Shown piece after piece: positions 26,092 through 35,346 of a stretch of 64,000 bases of DNA (its first letter is position 1; each line of letters begins with the position of its first letter). The translations under genes and the position numbers were made by a program. The stretch comes from Moraxella sp. (GTDB lineage Bacteria > Pseudomonadota > Gammaproteobacteria > Pseudomonadales > Moraxellaceae). Where the stretch lies: contig NZ_JAUNDY010000004.1 of assembly GCF_030525845.1 (NCBI RefSeq), forward strand, positions 59,829 to 123,828, written 5' to 3'. A model generated the notes under the pieces. The model was not told the origin of the DNA and searched no databases. It was given only the letters and a program-made list of their open reading frames with translations.

Positions 26092-27609
26092 TTATTTTAA
26101 TAAATTCTTAATCACACCCATCAATCCACGACTGATGGCTCTGGTGGCTTGTTTGTTGAGCTGATTACCCAAAGCGTCCGCCACATTATACGCCACACCT
26201 TGATTGCTGCTTTTTCTAGCACCAGAGAGCCCACTAATGAAACCATCTAACGCTCCCAGCTCCTTTTTGGCTTGGGGGTTATTTTGGGGTTTTGTGGGGG
26301 CTTGGGAGGATAAATCTTGCTCTGGCGTGGCGTTTTGCAACTCGTTTAACGCCTCAAACGCCGAATAATTATCCACGCTGTCTTTATAATACCGATACAA
26401 AACATCGCTTTGGTATTTTGCTTGACATTCCTCAACAGTCAGCGGAGTTAGCATGGAGGCAGGTGGCAAAATGTACGCACGCTCTACCACGCTGGGCATA
26501 CCCTTATCATCCAAAAATGACACCAACGCCTCGCCCACCCCAAGCTCACTGATGACCTTAGCAACATCAAGATTGGGGTTGGTACGAAATGTCTCTGCCG
26601 CTGCCTTGACCGCCTTTTGGTCGCGTGGCGTAAATGCACGCAGGGCATGCTGAACACGATTGCCAAGCTGTCCTAAGATGGCATCTGGTAAATCCAATGG
26701 GTTTTGGGTCACAAAATACACCCCCACTCCCTTGGAGCGAATCAGCCTAACCACCTGCTCCACCTGCTCGGTCAAAGTGCCAGAGGCCTTATCAAATAAC
26801 AAATGTGCTTCATCAAAAAACAGTACAAATTTTGGCTTTTCAAGGTCGCCCACCTCTGGGAATTTTTCAAAAATCCGTGCCAAAAACCACAATAAAAACG
26901 CACTATACATGCGTGGCGAAAGCATGAGTTTTTGGGCGTTTAGGATATTAATCACGCCTTTATCGCCCTCAGTTTGTACCCAGTCCTCTAAATTGAGTTC
27001 AGGCTCGCCAAAAAAGGTATCACCCCCCTCACTTTCAAGCTGTAACAACTGACGTTGTATCGCTCCAATGCTGGCAGATGAGACGTTGCCATATTCGGTG
27101 CGGTAGGTTTTGGCATTATCTGCCACGTGCGTGAGCATGGCTTTTAGGTCTTTTAGGTCGATAAGTAGCCAGCCATTGTCATCTGCCACCTTAAAGACCA
27201 GATTAAGCAGTCCCTCTTGGGTGTCGTTAAGGTTCATAAGTCTAGCAAGCAACATCGAACCCATGTCGCTGACCGTAACTCGCACAGGAATGCCGTTTTC
27301 GCCGTACACGTCCCAAAAACGCACAGGAAACCCCGACAAATAACCCTCATCAAGCCCAAACTGTGCCATTCTCTCGCCAATCTTACCACCAGATGAACCC
27401 GCACGACAAATCCCCGATAAATCCCCCTTGACATCCACCAAAAACACAGGCACGCCAGCACGACTAAACTGCTCCGCCATCTGACGCAGTGTTACTGTTT
27501 TGCCGGTACCTGTCGCACCTGCAATTAGTCCATGACGATTTGCCATGTTGCCCAATAAATTTAGCTCGCTGTCAGTGTCGATACTGCGCGCAATGGGAAA
27601 TACGCTCAT
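26092..27609 (-). CDS. HerA-like/YjgR (DUF853) ATPase
   Basis: RecA-fold ATPase of the HerA-FtsK superfamily (YjgR-type, DUF853). It has 505 residues. Walker A GATGTGKTVTLRQMA at about residues 31-45, VDVKGDLSGICRAGSSGG at about 57-74, Walker B KFVLFFDEAHLLFDKAS at about 255-271, and the arginine/sensor region VYFVTQNPLDLPDAILGQLGNRVQHALRAF. The C-terminal ~80 residues are low-complexity and variable. It has no adjacent NurA-like nuclease, so it is not an HerA-NurA pair. DNA translocase activity is inferred. It is co-oriented with rluD and pgeF upstream and followed by the DUF1315 gene. Confidence 0.9.
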   Translation of the reverse strand: MSVFPIARSIDTDSELNLLGNMANRHGLIAGATGTGKTVTLRQMAEQFSRAGVPVFLVDVKGDLSGICRAGSSGGKIGERMAQFGLDEGYLSGFPVRFWDVYGENGIPVRVTVSDMGSMLLARLMNLNDTQEGLLNLVFKVADDNGWLLIDLKDLKAMLTHVADNAKTYRTEYGNVSSASIGAIQRQLLQLESEGGDTFFGEPELNLEDWVQTEGDKGVINILNAQKLMLSPRMYSAFLLWFLARIFEKFPEVGDLEKPKFVLFFDEAHLLFDKASGTLTEQVEQVVRLIRSKGVGVYFVTQNPLDLPDAILGQLGNRVQHALRAFTPRDQKAVKAAAETFRTNPNLDVAKVISELGVGEALVSFLDDKGMPSVVERAYILPPASMLTPLTVEECQAKYQSDVLYRYYKDSVDNYSAFEALNELQNATPEQDLSSQAPTKPQNNPQAKKELGALDGFISGLSGARKSSNQGVAYNVADALGNQLNKQATRAISRGLMGVIKNLLK

Positions 27610-27669
27610 AAATTACCTTTTAATAACTTCAATGACTGCGATTATACTGGCTTTTTTAAATGAAGTAAA

Positions 27670-28452
27670 TTACAACTTAACAATCACCATCGCCATACGT
27701 CCTGTGGCTCTTTTTTTGGCGTGGGTTTGTTGGCGATAAGAGTATAAGTTGGGCGTGTCATAACTGCATGGCACATCATCATTCATCACGGTGATGTTTA
27801 AATGAGCTAATTGTAGCCGAGTGAGTTTGACAATATCAATCAGGCATTTGTCATTTTCTTTGTCAACAATAATGGCTTGATATAATTCATCAAACGTCAA
27901 ATCAACAAGATTTTTATCAATCACACCATTTATAATATCATTTGCCAATGCTTTATCAATTTCATAATTGGCTTGGCTAATGCACGCCCCAATAATGGCT
28001 TTGATGTTTTTATTATCAAATTGATTGGTGGTATTTTTGATAATGCCTTTTACCAAACCTTGCCAGCCTGCATGAATGCAAGCAATCTGGCTTTTTTCGC
28101 CATCATCATTAAATAACGCAATTGGCACACAATCCGCTGTCATGATGGATAATGCCACGTCTTTTTTATCACTAATCAAAGCATCGCCATTTTGCAACTT
28201 ATTATCATCAGCACAAATAACCACATCGCTGTGAATTTGGTTTAGCCAATGGATTTGGTTAATACGATGATGGGTAAGTTTATTTAAGGCGGTCAATAAA
28301 TTGGCACGATTTATTAAAACTCTCTTACCATCATCGCCAACGTGCATGCCCATATTATATTGTCCATACACATCATCGCCCCATTTATCAAACTGCCCTG
28401 CGTGCGTTTGGATAACAAGAGTGTGATTATCTTGGTATAATACCTCAAACAT
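27670..28452 (-). CDS. pgeF: Peptidoglycan editing factor PgeF (YfiH-like)
   Basis: Purine-nucleoside-phosphorylase-like multicopper/zinc protein once called polyphenol oxidase; PgeF in E. coli removes mis-incorporated residues from muropeptide precursors. It has 260 residues. Signatures are IHWLNQIHSDVV (about 64-75), DALISDKKDVALSIMTADCVPI (the conserved TADC Cys), IACIHAGWQGLVKG (His) and IIGACISQANYEID. The last residues (KKRATGRMAMVIVKL) match family ends. It sits 3 bp after rluD, a frequent neighbour in Gammaproteobacteria, and is probably co-transcribed with it. Confidence 0.92.
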   Translation of the reverse strand: MFEVLYQDNHTLVIQTHAGQFDKWGDDVYGQYNMGMHVGDDGKRVLINRANLLTALNKLTHHRINQIHWLNQIHSDVVICADDNKLQNGDALISDKKDVALSIMTADCVPIALFNDDGEKSQIACIHAGWQGLVKGIIKNTTNQFDNKNIKAIIGACISQANYEIDKALANDIINGVIDKNLVDLTFDELYQAIIVDKENDKCLIDIVKLTRLQLAHLNITVMNDDVPCSYDTPNLYSYRQQTHAKKRATGRMAMVIVKL

Positions 28453-28455
28453 GGC

Positions 28456-29478
28456 TTATCCCTCACCTTGTAACAGTTTAATCATGTCCGCCATGTCAGA
28501 TGGTAGCGGTGCTTCAAATACCAATGCTTGATTGGTGGCAGGGTGAACAAAACCCAATTTATGAGCATGCAGAGCTTGACGAGGAAAATCTATCACCGCC
28601 TGACGTACATCAGGGGCAAGTCCTGCTTTGGGTAACGTGCCATAGACTTTGTCGCCAAGCAGGGCATGACCGACATGGGACAGATGTACACGGATTTGGT
28701 GAGTGCGTCCTGTTTCTAGTCGTACCGTGAGCAAGCTATAATGCGTGCCTAATGCTTGGGCGTGCGTGATGTGGGTTACGGCAGGTTTGCCAGCATCCGT
28801 AACGGTCATTTTGGTGCGGTGAATGCGATGACGGCCAATGGGAGCATCAATGGTGGTATGACGCAAAACATCACTCGGTACGCCTGTGGCAATCGCCACA
28901 TATTCACGATAGACTGATTTGTCTTTGAGCTGTTCGGTCAAATCTAGCTGGGCGGTTTTGGTGCGAGCAACCACCAGTAGCCCTGAGGTATCTTTGTCAA
29001 TGCGATGTACTAGCCCCGCTCGTGGCAGGTGGGCGTTATCAGGATAGTGATAAAGCAAGGCATTGACGAGCGTACCCGTCGGATTGCCCGCCCCCGCATG
29101 AACCACGAGCCCCACAGGTTTGTTAATCACAATAACCGCCTCGTCCTCATAGATGACATCAAGCGGAATATTTTCAGGCAAATCCTCACCATGATTGGTT
29201 AGGGTTGCCACTAAAGTCAGCTCATCGCCTACTTTGACGGCGTATTTATTTTTTTGGGAATTACCATTGACCAGTAGACACCCCTCATCAATAAAGCCCT
29301 GTATCTGCACTCGTGAAAAGCCAAGAAATACTTGGCTAGCAATTTTATCCAAACGCACACCCACCTGCCCATCGCTGATGATGTGTCGCTGGCTTTGGGT
29401 CTTATCTGGCATGTCCACCAAGCCATCATCGCAGTCATCGAGCATAAGTCTGTCGCCATCAAGTTGATTGTCCATCAT
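28456..29478 (-). CDS. rluD: 23S rRNA pseudouridine(1911/1915/1917) synthase RluD
   Basis: Isomerises three uridines in helix 69 of 23S rRNA, needed for normal ribosome assembly. It has 340 residues. An N-terminal S4 RNA-binding domain (VRLDKIASQVFLGFSRVQIQ) is followed by the RluA-type catalytic domain with LVHRIDKDTSGLLVVARTK, carrying the catalytic Asp, then HALGTHYSLLTVRLETGRTHQIRVHLSHVGHALLGD. A ~30-residue acidic N-terminal extension precedes the S4 domain. It is divergent from bamD, the neighbour it has in many Gammaproteobacteria, and forms an operon with pgeF. Confidence 0.95.
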   Translation of the reverse strand: MMDNQLDGDRLMLDDCDDGLVDMPDKTQSQRHIISDGQVGVRLDKIASQVFLGFSRVQIQGFIDEGCLLVNGNSQKNKYAVKVGDELTLVATLTNHGEDLPENIPLDVIYEDEAVIVINKPVGLVVHAGAGNPTGTLVNALLYHYPDNAHLPRAGLVHRIDKDTSGLLVVARTKTAQLDLTEQLKDKSVYREYVAIATGVPSDVLRHTTIDAPIGRHRIHRTKMTVTDAGKPAVTHITHAQALGTHYSLLTVRLETGRTHQIRVHLSHVGHALLGDKVYGTLPKAGLAPDVRQAVIDFPRQALHAHKLGFVHPATNQALVFEAPLPSDMADMIKLLQGEG

Positions 29479-29618
29479 AAATTAAAACTTCGTGTCAAAT
29501 TTGGTTATTTTAGCATTTTTTAAGAAATTTATCGGATTTTATTTTGATAATGTTAAATCTTAAAAATTTATGATAAACTAAGGGGAATTTAAGTATCATT
29601 TATGATTTTGGACAAAAT

Positions 29619-30689
29619 ATGAACAATACCACCAACCTCTCCAAATTCGCCCTAACTGCCATCACTGCTGGCATCTTAACACTCTCTGGCTGTTCTACCG
29701 TCAAAGGTATGGTAAAAAAAGACGAAAAAGTCGTCCAAAGTGCCGAAAAAACCGAGCTGGATTATTACCAGTCCGCCCAAGACTCTCTTAATAAAAACCA
29801 CAACAACGAAGCCATCAAAGCACTTAGCTCGCTTCGCACCTTTTATCCCACAGGCAGATATGCAGAGCAAGCACTGCTTGACCTTATGTATGCTCAGTAT
29901 CGTGCCAAAGACTTTGAGACGGTCGTCAAAAGTACAGAAGAATTTCTTCGTCTGTATCCTACCAGTCGCCACGCAGATTATGCCTTATATGTACAAGGCG
30001 TTACCAACATGGGCGGTGCTCCCAAAGCGTCCAGACTATTTACGCTAGACCAATCACAAAGGGACATCACTTATCTTAGATTGGCGTTTAATGATTTTCA
30101 AAAACTGATTAATTTCTACCCAAACAGCCAGTACGCCCCAGATGCCGCCCAACGCATGATAGCCATCTACAACGACTTTGCCGAACATCAACTGGTTGCC
30201 GCTCGTTGGTATGTCAAGCGTGAAGCCTATCTTGCAGCTGCAAACCGTGCCAAATGGGTATTTCAATACTTTCCCCAATCTGAGGGTGTGGCAGAGTCCA
30301 TTGCAATTTTGGCATACAGCAATGAAAAATTGGGACTTACCGATACCGCCAACCAATACAAAACCCTACTACAAATCAACCACCCAGAATATCTTGATGC
30401 TAACGGACAAGTTAAAATTGGCGGACATAAGTCCTTTGCCAAGCGAGCCTTGCACTCTGTAAGTTTTGGTAAATTTGGCAAGGTCAGCGATAATGACAGT
30501 CAAGGTAGTGTTGGTACTTATACTGGGGCGACACGCACGCAAGTGATTACCTCCGCCCAAGCACTTACCCTCCCAAAAACCGACCTGCCAGAAGCACCCA
30601 AATCTACCGACACACACAATCGTCGCAGTATCGGTTTGGGGCTACCCGCCAGCGATGTGGAGGCAGGACACACCAACGAAACACGCTAA
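29619..30689 (+). CDS. bamD: Outer membrane assembly lipoprotein BamD (ComL)
   Basis: Essential TPR lipoprotein of the BAM complex that inserts beta-barrel proteins in the outer membrane. It has 356 residues. The lipobox is TLSGC (Cys about 25). The five TPR units run from about 46 to 245 and include YYQSAQDSLNKNHNNEAIKALSSL, TGRYAEQALLDLMYAQYRAKDFE and FYPNSQYAPDAAQRMI. An extra ~110-residue C-terminal tail, rich in Ser/Thr/Pro and absent from E. coli BamD (245 residues), follows. It is divergent from rluD. A weak -35/-10-like pair lies at about 29544-29574. Confidence 0.95.
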   Translation: MNNTTNLSKFALTAITAGILTLSGCSTVKGMVKKDEKVVQSAEKTELDYYQSAQDSLNKNHNNEAIKALSSLRTFYPTGRYAEQALLDLMYAQYRAKDFETVVKSTEEFLRLYPTSRHADYALYVQGVTNMGGAPKASRLFTLDQSQRDITYLRLAFNDFQKLINFYPNSQYAPDAAQRMIAIYNDFAEHQLVAARWYVKREAYLAAANRAKWVFQYFPQSEGVAESIAILAYSNEKLGLTDTANQYKTLLQINHPEYLDANGQVKIGGHKSFAKRALHSVSFGKFGKVSDNDSQGSVGTYTGATRTQVITSAQALTLPKTDLPEAPKSTDTHNRRSIGLGLPASDVEAGHTNETR

Positions 30690-30692
30690 TCA

Positions 30693-30731
30693 TTTGGCAA
30701 AATCTACCTTTTGACGGCGGATTTTGCCAAA
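30693..30731. repeat. 12-bp perfect inverted repeat after bamD
   Basis: TTTGGCAAAATC and GATTTTGCCAAA form a perfect stem around a 15-nt loop. There is no T-run, so it is either a Rho-independent-like structure lacking the U-tract or an mRNA-stabilising or processing hairpin between bamD and pilZ. Confidence 0.65.
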
Positions 30732-30785
30732 CGCTGACATTCATGATAAAATCCCCATCAGATTTATAAAATTTTAGGATTATTT

Positions 30786-31133
30786 ATGGCAATGCCCGTT
30801 CGTGGTGGTATTCTCACTTGCAATATCACTGACATTCCCACTCTATACAGTAGCTATATTTCCTTTGTAACCAACAGCGGTATTTTTGTGCCAAGTGCCA
30901 GAAAGCATAATTTGGGCGAAGATGTGTTCGTGGCGTTTACCTTGCCTGGCTCTACCGAACGTTATCCTGTTAACGGCAAAATCGTTTGGATTAACGAAAA
31001 AGGCACACCCCAAAAGCCAGCTGGTTTTGGCATGCAGTTTGGTACTAACCCCAACAGCCTAAAACTAAAAAATGAGATTGAAAGACTGCTTGCTGGGGAA
31101 GTAGAATCTGTCAAGCCTACTTACACCATGTAA
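30786..31133 (+). CDS. pilZ: Type IV pilus protein PilZ
   Basis: Single-domain PilZ protein required for type IV pilus biogenesis, which binds the PilB-FimX system in relatives. It has 115 residues, close to P. aeruginosa PilZ (118). The match is collinear: RGGILTCNITDIPTLYSSYISFV, GIFVPSARKHNLGEDVFVAFTLPGS, RYPVNGKIVWINEKG, GFGMQF and the C-terminus KPTYTM. As in PilZ itself, the RxxxR c-di-GMP motif is absent, so it likely does not bind c-di-GMP. ATG follows AGGATT. Moraxella has functional type IV pili, in keeping with the call. Confidence 0.93.
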   Translation: MAMPVRGGILTCNITDIPTLYSSYISFVTNSGIFVPSARKHNLGEDVFVAFTLPGSTERYPVNGKIVWINEKGTPQKPAGFGMQFGTNPNSLKLKNEIERLLAGEVESVKPTYTM

Positions 31134-31156
31134 GCCACTCATCAAACCCCAACCAT

Positions 31157-31188
31157 CAACCCATCTTAACTCATTGATGGGTTGTTTT
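31157..31188. terminator. Terminator between pilZ and glnE
   Basis: CAACCCATC (31157-31165) pairs with GATGGGTTG (31176-31184) over a 10-nt loop, followed by TTTT. It lies between convergent pilZ and glnE. The T-run serves the plus strand. Confidence 0.75.
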
Positions 31189-31224
31189 CCTGTGCTCGTC
31201 AAAACAAGACTTGGTATCGTTTCG

Positions 31225-34104
31225 TTATTCGCCTACGACCTCACTCCATACACCACACACAAATGCCCTGATGGCTTGCCAGTTTTCGTCATCAACCACC
31301 ACTTGTTTTTCGGATAACGCCAACTCATGCGTAGCTTTTCGTAAATCCAAATAAGCCTGCGTCAGTCTATCACACCAACTTGCTGACCACAGTCCGCTGA
31401 TTGCCACTTGCTCAAAAATTCGCACATTATCCGACCAAATCGCCAAATTTTTATGTTCGTGAGAATGACTTAGCACCATAAATTGTGCCAAAAACTCAAT
31501 ATCAATGAGTCCCCCAAAGTCCTGCTTGATATGAAATGGACGAGAGGTTAGACCATGTTTATTATCCGTATCTTTTGAGCCTAAGTGCTCTTTCATTTTT
31601 TGACGCATGGACAGCACATCTTGTCGCACCTGCTGAGTGTCTCGCCTTGTGGTTAGCACCTGATGTCGCACTTCATCAAACGCACCTAGCACCGCCTTAT
31701 CGCCTGCTACGCCTCTGGCTCTCACCAGTGCTTGATGTTCCCACGCCCACGCTTTTTCGTGCTGATACAGTTTAAAGGCATTAACCGACACCACCATCAC
31801 GCCTGCATTGCCCGAAGGTCGAAGTCTCATATCAAGCTCATAAGCCCTGCCATCTCTGGTTTGTGTTGTCAGATAGGCGATGACCTTTTGGACAAGACGT
31901 GAGGCAAATTTCATACCGCTGATGGGCTTGACATCGCCACCTACTGTCTGTGCTTTTTCGTCAATGTCATGCAAAAACACCACGTCCAAATCCGAAGCAT
32001 AAGACATCTCCAAACCACCCAGCTTACCATAACCGATAATGGCAAACCCACACTGCTCTTCATTGGTTTGCGTGCTATCGCCTCGCAGTGGATAGCCATG
32101 TTTGGCTGTCAGTTCCTCATAGGCTCGGTGCAAGGCTGATTGTAGCACCACCTCTGCAATAAAAGTCAAGCTGTCTGATACCTTCATGATATGACGAAGC
32201 CCCAACACATCAGCTGTTGCCACCGCCAAAACTTGTGATTTTTTAAAGGCACGAATTACCGTCAAATAATGCTCATCATCAAAGGGTAGCACCCGAAGTA
32301 GTTGCTGACGCAAAATGTCTGTCAGCTCCTCTTTGTCAGGCAAATGCAAATAACGTTGCTGTAAGAAATTATCCAGTAGCATGGGGTGTAGTGCCAACTC
32401 ACGAGCAATCCAAGAACTTGCCGACAACATCGGGATTAGCTTCATGGTGGCATCTGGGTTTTCGGCAATCATCACAAGATAAATAGAACGACGACAGATG
32501 GCTTCTAGTAAATTAATTAGTCGTGGCACTGCGACATTGGCACGAGAAACCCCCTCATTTTTGGCATGATGATACAGTGCGTGCAATAAAATGGGGTAGG
32601 CTCTTTCTAGGCGGGATTTGGCTTCACTTTCTAATGACAGTACCATTTTTGATTGCCAAAACTCCCGAAGTGCTGTCAAACTTGCCTCATCTAGCAGTCC
32701 TTGAAGCTCGCCATCTAGTGTCGATTGGGAGGTGATGGGCTGTTTGGGGCTTTGGCGGTCTGTTACCATGCGATTAAAGGGGATTAGAACGTTTTGACGA
32801 TGATGATTAAGCTGACTTCTAAATGCCTCAACTCCCTCAAACCCCATGACGCAAGCCACCGCCGACAGCTCCTCCCCCATTGGTAGCCTTTGGGTTTGTT
32901 CATCATGTCGTGCCTGAATGGCGTGTTCTAATCGCCTTAAAAAACGATACGCTTGCGTTAAATTTTTCGTCTCATTCTCATCAAGATAATCCAACTTGCC
33001 AAGCACCGCCAGCACATCAAGACATGCCGATTTTTCGCCAAGCACCACATGATGTCCGCCATAGATGAGCGAGAACGCCTGTGCGATAAACTCAATATCA
33101 CGAATACCGCCCACGCCCAGCTTCACATTATCCACATCTTGCCTTTGTTCCTGCTGTCCGACAATCATTGTTTTAATTTCACGCAAAGCAGAAAACGCCG
33201 TATAATCAATATAGTAGCGATACACAAAATTAGAAATCGCCACCGACAGATTATCCAAAAAAGGTCGACTTACACCATTAATCACTCTTGCTTTTAGCCA
33301 CGCAAACCGCTCCCAAGTCCGCCCATGCTGACCAAAGTATTTTTGTAGGGCAGGCAAGCTCATCACTAAGGGCGAGCCGTCCCCCCAAGGACGAAGTCTC
33401 ATGTCCACACGAAACACAAAACCATGCTGTGTCTTATCGTCAAGCAGTCGGATAATGCCACGACCTAAATTTGTCATAAACTTTTGATTTTCAATGATTT
33501 TTTTGCCAATTTGACTAACATCTGTATCGCCCGTTCCCACATGCACAAAAATCAAATCAATATCGCTTGATAAATTAAGCTCTCTTGCTCCAAGCTTACC
33601 CATGGCAATGATGGCAAATTCATCAGGCGATGGCTGGTTCTTGCCTGCTTTTGATGATTTTTGTCCATCACAGCTTTGGGTCATTGGCACACCGTATCTT
33701 AAAGTCAGCTTATACCAAACATAATCCTTGGCAAAGCACACACAAGCGTCAGCAAAATCCGACAGTTCAGCAGTCAGCTGTTCAAGCTCGATAAGCCCCA
33801 AAGCATCTTGCCAAATCCATTTTAGCATGAGCATGGCACGAAGCTCTCGCAAGCCCTGCATGACCGATGGCTCGTCCGCCTGCTCGATGAGCGTCTGTCT
33901 ATCAGGCACATCAAGCCCTGCAAATTTCATCACAAATTCACAAATCAACTCATCAAAACAGGTGTGATTAAGCGGATAATCAAACGAAAATCTTGTCAAA
34001 AAGTCATTTGCTTGGGCTGTTTTTTTGTGATAAATGGCACTGGCAAAGGGGCTGGCAAGACCAAGCATGTCCAGCTCACCTGCACTGGGAGTAAACATAA
34101 TCAT
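31225..34104 (-). CDS. glnE: Bifunctional glutamine synthetase adenylyltransferase/deadenylase GlnE
   Basis: Reversibly adenylylates glutamine synthetase in response to PII, tuning ammonia assimilation. It has 959 residues (E. coli 946). Two nucleotidyltransferase domains are visible: the deadenylase half with MGKLGARELNLSSDIDLIFVH at about 173-193, and the adenylylase half with GYGKLGGLEMSYASDLDVVF at about 690-710. Each is followed by its RLRP region (MRLRPWGDGSP and MRLRPSGNAGV). The C-terminal GlnD-like/PII-binding domain ends the protein. It is monocistronic and convergent with pilZ. Confidence 0.95.
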   Translation of the reverse strand: MIMFTPSAGELDMLGLASPFASAIYHKKTAQANDFLTRFSFDYPLNHTCFDELICEFVMKFAGLDVPDRQTLIEQADEPSVMQGLRELRAMLMLKWIWQDALGLIELEQLTAELSDFADACVCFAKDYVWYKLTLRYGVPMTQSCDGQKSSKAGKNQPSPDEFAIIAMGKLGARELNLSSDIDLIFVHVGTGDTDVSQIGKKIIENQKFMTNLGRGIIRLLDDKTQHGFVFRVDMRLRPWGDGSPLVMSLPALQKYFGQHGRTWERFAWLKARVINGVSRPFLDNLSVAISNFVYRYYIDYTAFSALREIKTMIVGQQEQRQDVDNVKLGVGGIRDIEFIAQAFSLIYGGHHVVLGEKSACLDVLAVLGKLDYLDENETKNLTQAYRFLRRLEHAIQARHDEQTQRLPMGEELSAVACVMGFEGVEAFRSQLNHHRQNVLIPFNRMVTDRQSPKQPITSQSTLDGELQGLLDEASLTALREFWQSKMVLSLESEAKSRLERAYPILLHALYHHAKNEGVSRANVAVPRLINLLEAICRRSIYLVMIAENPDATMKLIPMLSASSWIARELALHPMLLDNFLQQRYLHLPDKEELTDILRQQLLRVLPFDDEHYLTVIRAFKKSQVLAVATADVLGLRHIMKVSDSLTFIAEVVLQSALHRAYEELTAKHGYPLRGDSTQTNEEQCGFAIIGYGKLGGLEMSYASDLDVVFLHDIDEKAQTVGGDVKPISGMKFASRLVQKVIAYLTTQTRDGRAYELDMRLRPSGNAGVMVVSVNAFKLYQHEKAWAWEHQALVRARGVAGDKAVLGAFDEVRHQVLTTRRDTQQVRQDVLSMRQKMKEHLGSKDTDNKHGLTSRPFHIKQDFGGLIDIEFLAQFMVLSHSHEHKNLAIWSDNVRIFEQVAISGLWSASWCDRLTQAYLDLRKATHELALSEKQVVVDDENWQAIRAFVCGVWSEVVGE

Positions 34105-34236
34105 ACCCTATAAGTTTGGCAAAATGTTAAAGTTGATGTGTCGCAAATTTGTGGCATACACCCCAAATATTTTACACCAAATTTTTAAAATTAAGCTATA
34201 ATATAAAATCAATAAAAATAAGAAAATTTATCATCT

Positions 34237-34620
34237 ATGGCACAGACGTTATTATTAATTACCAGCTCGCCTCACTCCCATCAGGGCAAAAAAGCCCTTG
34301 ATACCGCCAAAGAGTTGCTTGAAAAAAATGTACCTGTTTTGGTGTTTTTTTATGGCGATGGAGCTTATACGGCAAACCGTCTCATTTGGCAGACCGCTGA
34401 TGTTCCCAGCATTCCCCATGCGTGGTGTGATTTGGCGAGGCAATACAACCTAAAACTACCCGTATGCGTCAGCACCGCCCTAGCTCGTGGTATCAGCGAT
34501 GAGGAAAACGCCAAAAGACATGGGCTAACCAGCGAAAATCTGCTCACGCCATTTTATTTAGTGGGGCTATCTGAACTACTTTTACAGATAACAGACGACA
34601 CAACCTTAATCCAGTTTTAG
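34237..34620 (+). CDS. tusD: Sulfurtransferase TusD (DsrE family)
   Basis: Subunit of the TusBCD sulfur-relay complex that takes persulfide from TusA and passes it to TusE in tRNA 2-thiouridine synthesis. It has 127 residues. Rossmann-like DsrE fold with LLLITSSPHSHQGKKALDTA at the start, VPVLVFFYGDGAY and the catalytic Cys in LPVCVSTALARGI (about residue 81), matching TusD Cys78. RBS is weak. It starts a three-gene group in the order tusD, tusC-like, tusE. Confidence 0.88.
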   Translation: MAQTLLLITSSPHSHQGKKALDTAKELLEKNVPVLVFFYGDGAYTANRLIWQTADVPSIPHAWCDLARQYNLKLPVCVSTALARGISDEENAKRHGLTSENLLTPFYLVGLSELLLQITDDTTLIQF

Positions 34621-34637
34621 CCTCTGGACACAAATTT

Positions 34638-34943
34638 ATGAATATTTTAATCAATATCCACACCGACAGCGAGCTTATCGCCTATGAAGCAATCGCTCTT
34701 GCATTTACGATGGCAAGTTTTGACCATCAGGTACAGCTGTTTTTGGGTGGTCGTAGCGATGTAGTATTACAAGACCCCAAAAGCCGACTTTATGGCATGA
34801 TACAGTCGCTGGATTTATACGACATACCAAAAGCATGGCATGGTTTTGATGGCATCAATCATCTACCCTTAGACATTATAGACCACATCGAGGTAGCCCC
34901 CCAAGACGACCCAAGCCAATTTGACAGCGTGCTGTCTTTTTGA
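34638..34943 (+). CDS. tusC: TusC-like DsrE/DsrF family protein
   Basis: Companion subunit of the sulfur-relay complex. It has 101 residues, somewhat short for TusC (119). It has the DsrE/F fold pattern (YEAIALAFTMASFDHQVQLFL, KSRLYGMIQSLDLYDIPKAW). It sits 17 bp after tusD with the operon order of tusDC. No TusB (about 95 residues) is found between it and tusE, so the complex here may have two components or carry TusB elsewhere. The assignment rests mostly on context and fold pattern; no strong active-site motif is seen. Confidence 0.72.
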   Translation: MNILINIHTDSELIAYEAIALAFTMASFDHQVQLFLGGRSDVVLQDPKSRLYGMIQSLDLYDIPKAWHGFDGINHLPLDIIDHIEVAPQDDPSQFDSVLSF

Positions 34944-35013
34944 TGATTTTGGTTTTTGAGCATGCTTTTTATCATTAAAACACCCCAAAAGTTTACAACA
35001 CAATACTAAATTT

Positions 35014-35346
35014 ATGTCAAATTCTCATTTAGCCGATTTATCCTTAGATGACGATGGACATCTCATCGACCATCAGGTTTGGACGCCAGCCATCGCCCAA
35101 AAACTTGCTGATACTTTGCAAGTTGAACTAACCGAAGTGCATTATCGCATTTTGGGGCAGGTGCGGGATTTTTTTGAAAAATATCATCACAGCCCCAGCA
35201 CACGACCGCTCATCAAACATCTAAAACAAACTCTACCTGATGATGACATTGATAACGCCAAACTCCAAGCCTTATTTAATACTGGGCTGGTAGCACGTCA
35301 TGTCAATCGCCTAGCGGGATTACCCAAGCCCCCCAACTGCCTCTAA
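35014..35346 (+). CDS. tusE: Sulfur relay protein TusE/DsrC
   Basis: Accepts sulfur from TusD and delivers it to MnmA for the s2U34 modification in tRNA. It has 110 residues. The helix-turn signature (LTEVHYRILGQVRDFFEKYHHSPSTRPLIKHL) and the C-terminal arm ending LPKPPNCL, with the penultimate catalytic Cys at 109, define the DsrC/TusE family. A 5' gap of 70 bp separates it from the TusC-like gene. Its stop overlaps the copper-ATPase stop by 4 bp tail-to-tail, leaving no room for a terminator. Confidence 0.93.
   Translation: MSNSHLADLSLDDDGHLIDHQVWTPAIAQKLADTLQVELTEVHYRILGQVRDFFEKYHHSPSTRPLIKHLKQTLPDDDIDNAKLQALFNTGLVARHVNRLAGLPKPPNCL

Noticed and set aside
31225..34104. Several open frames of 60-80 codons on the plus strand inside glnE
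   Set aside because: Antisense shadows of a well-defined gene without ribosome sites or family motifs.
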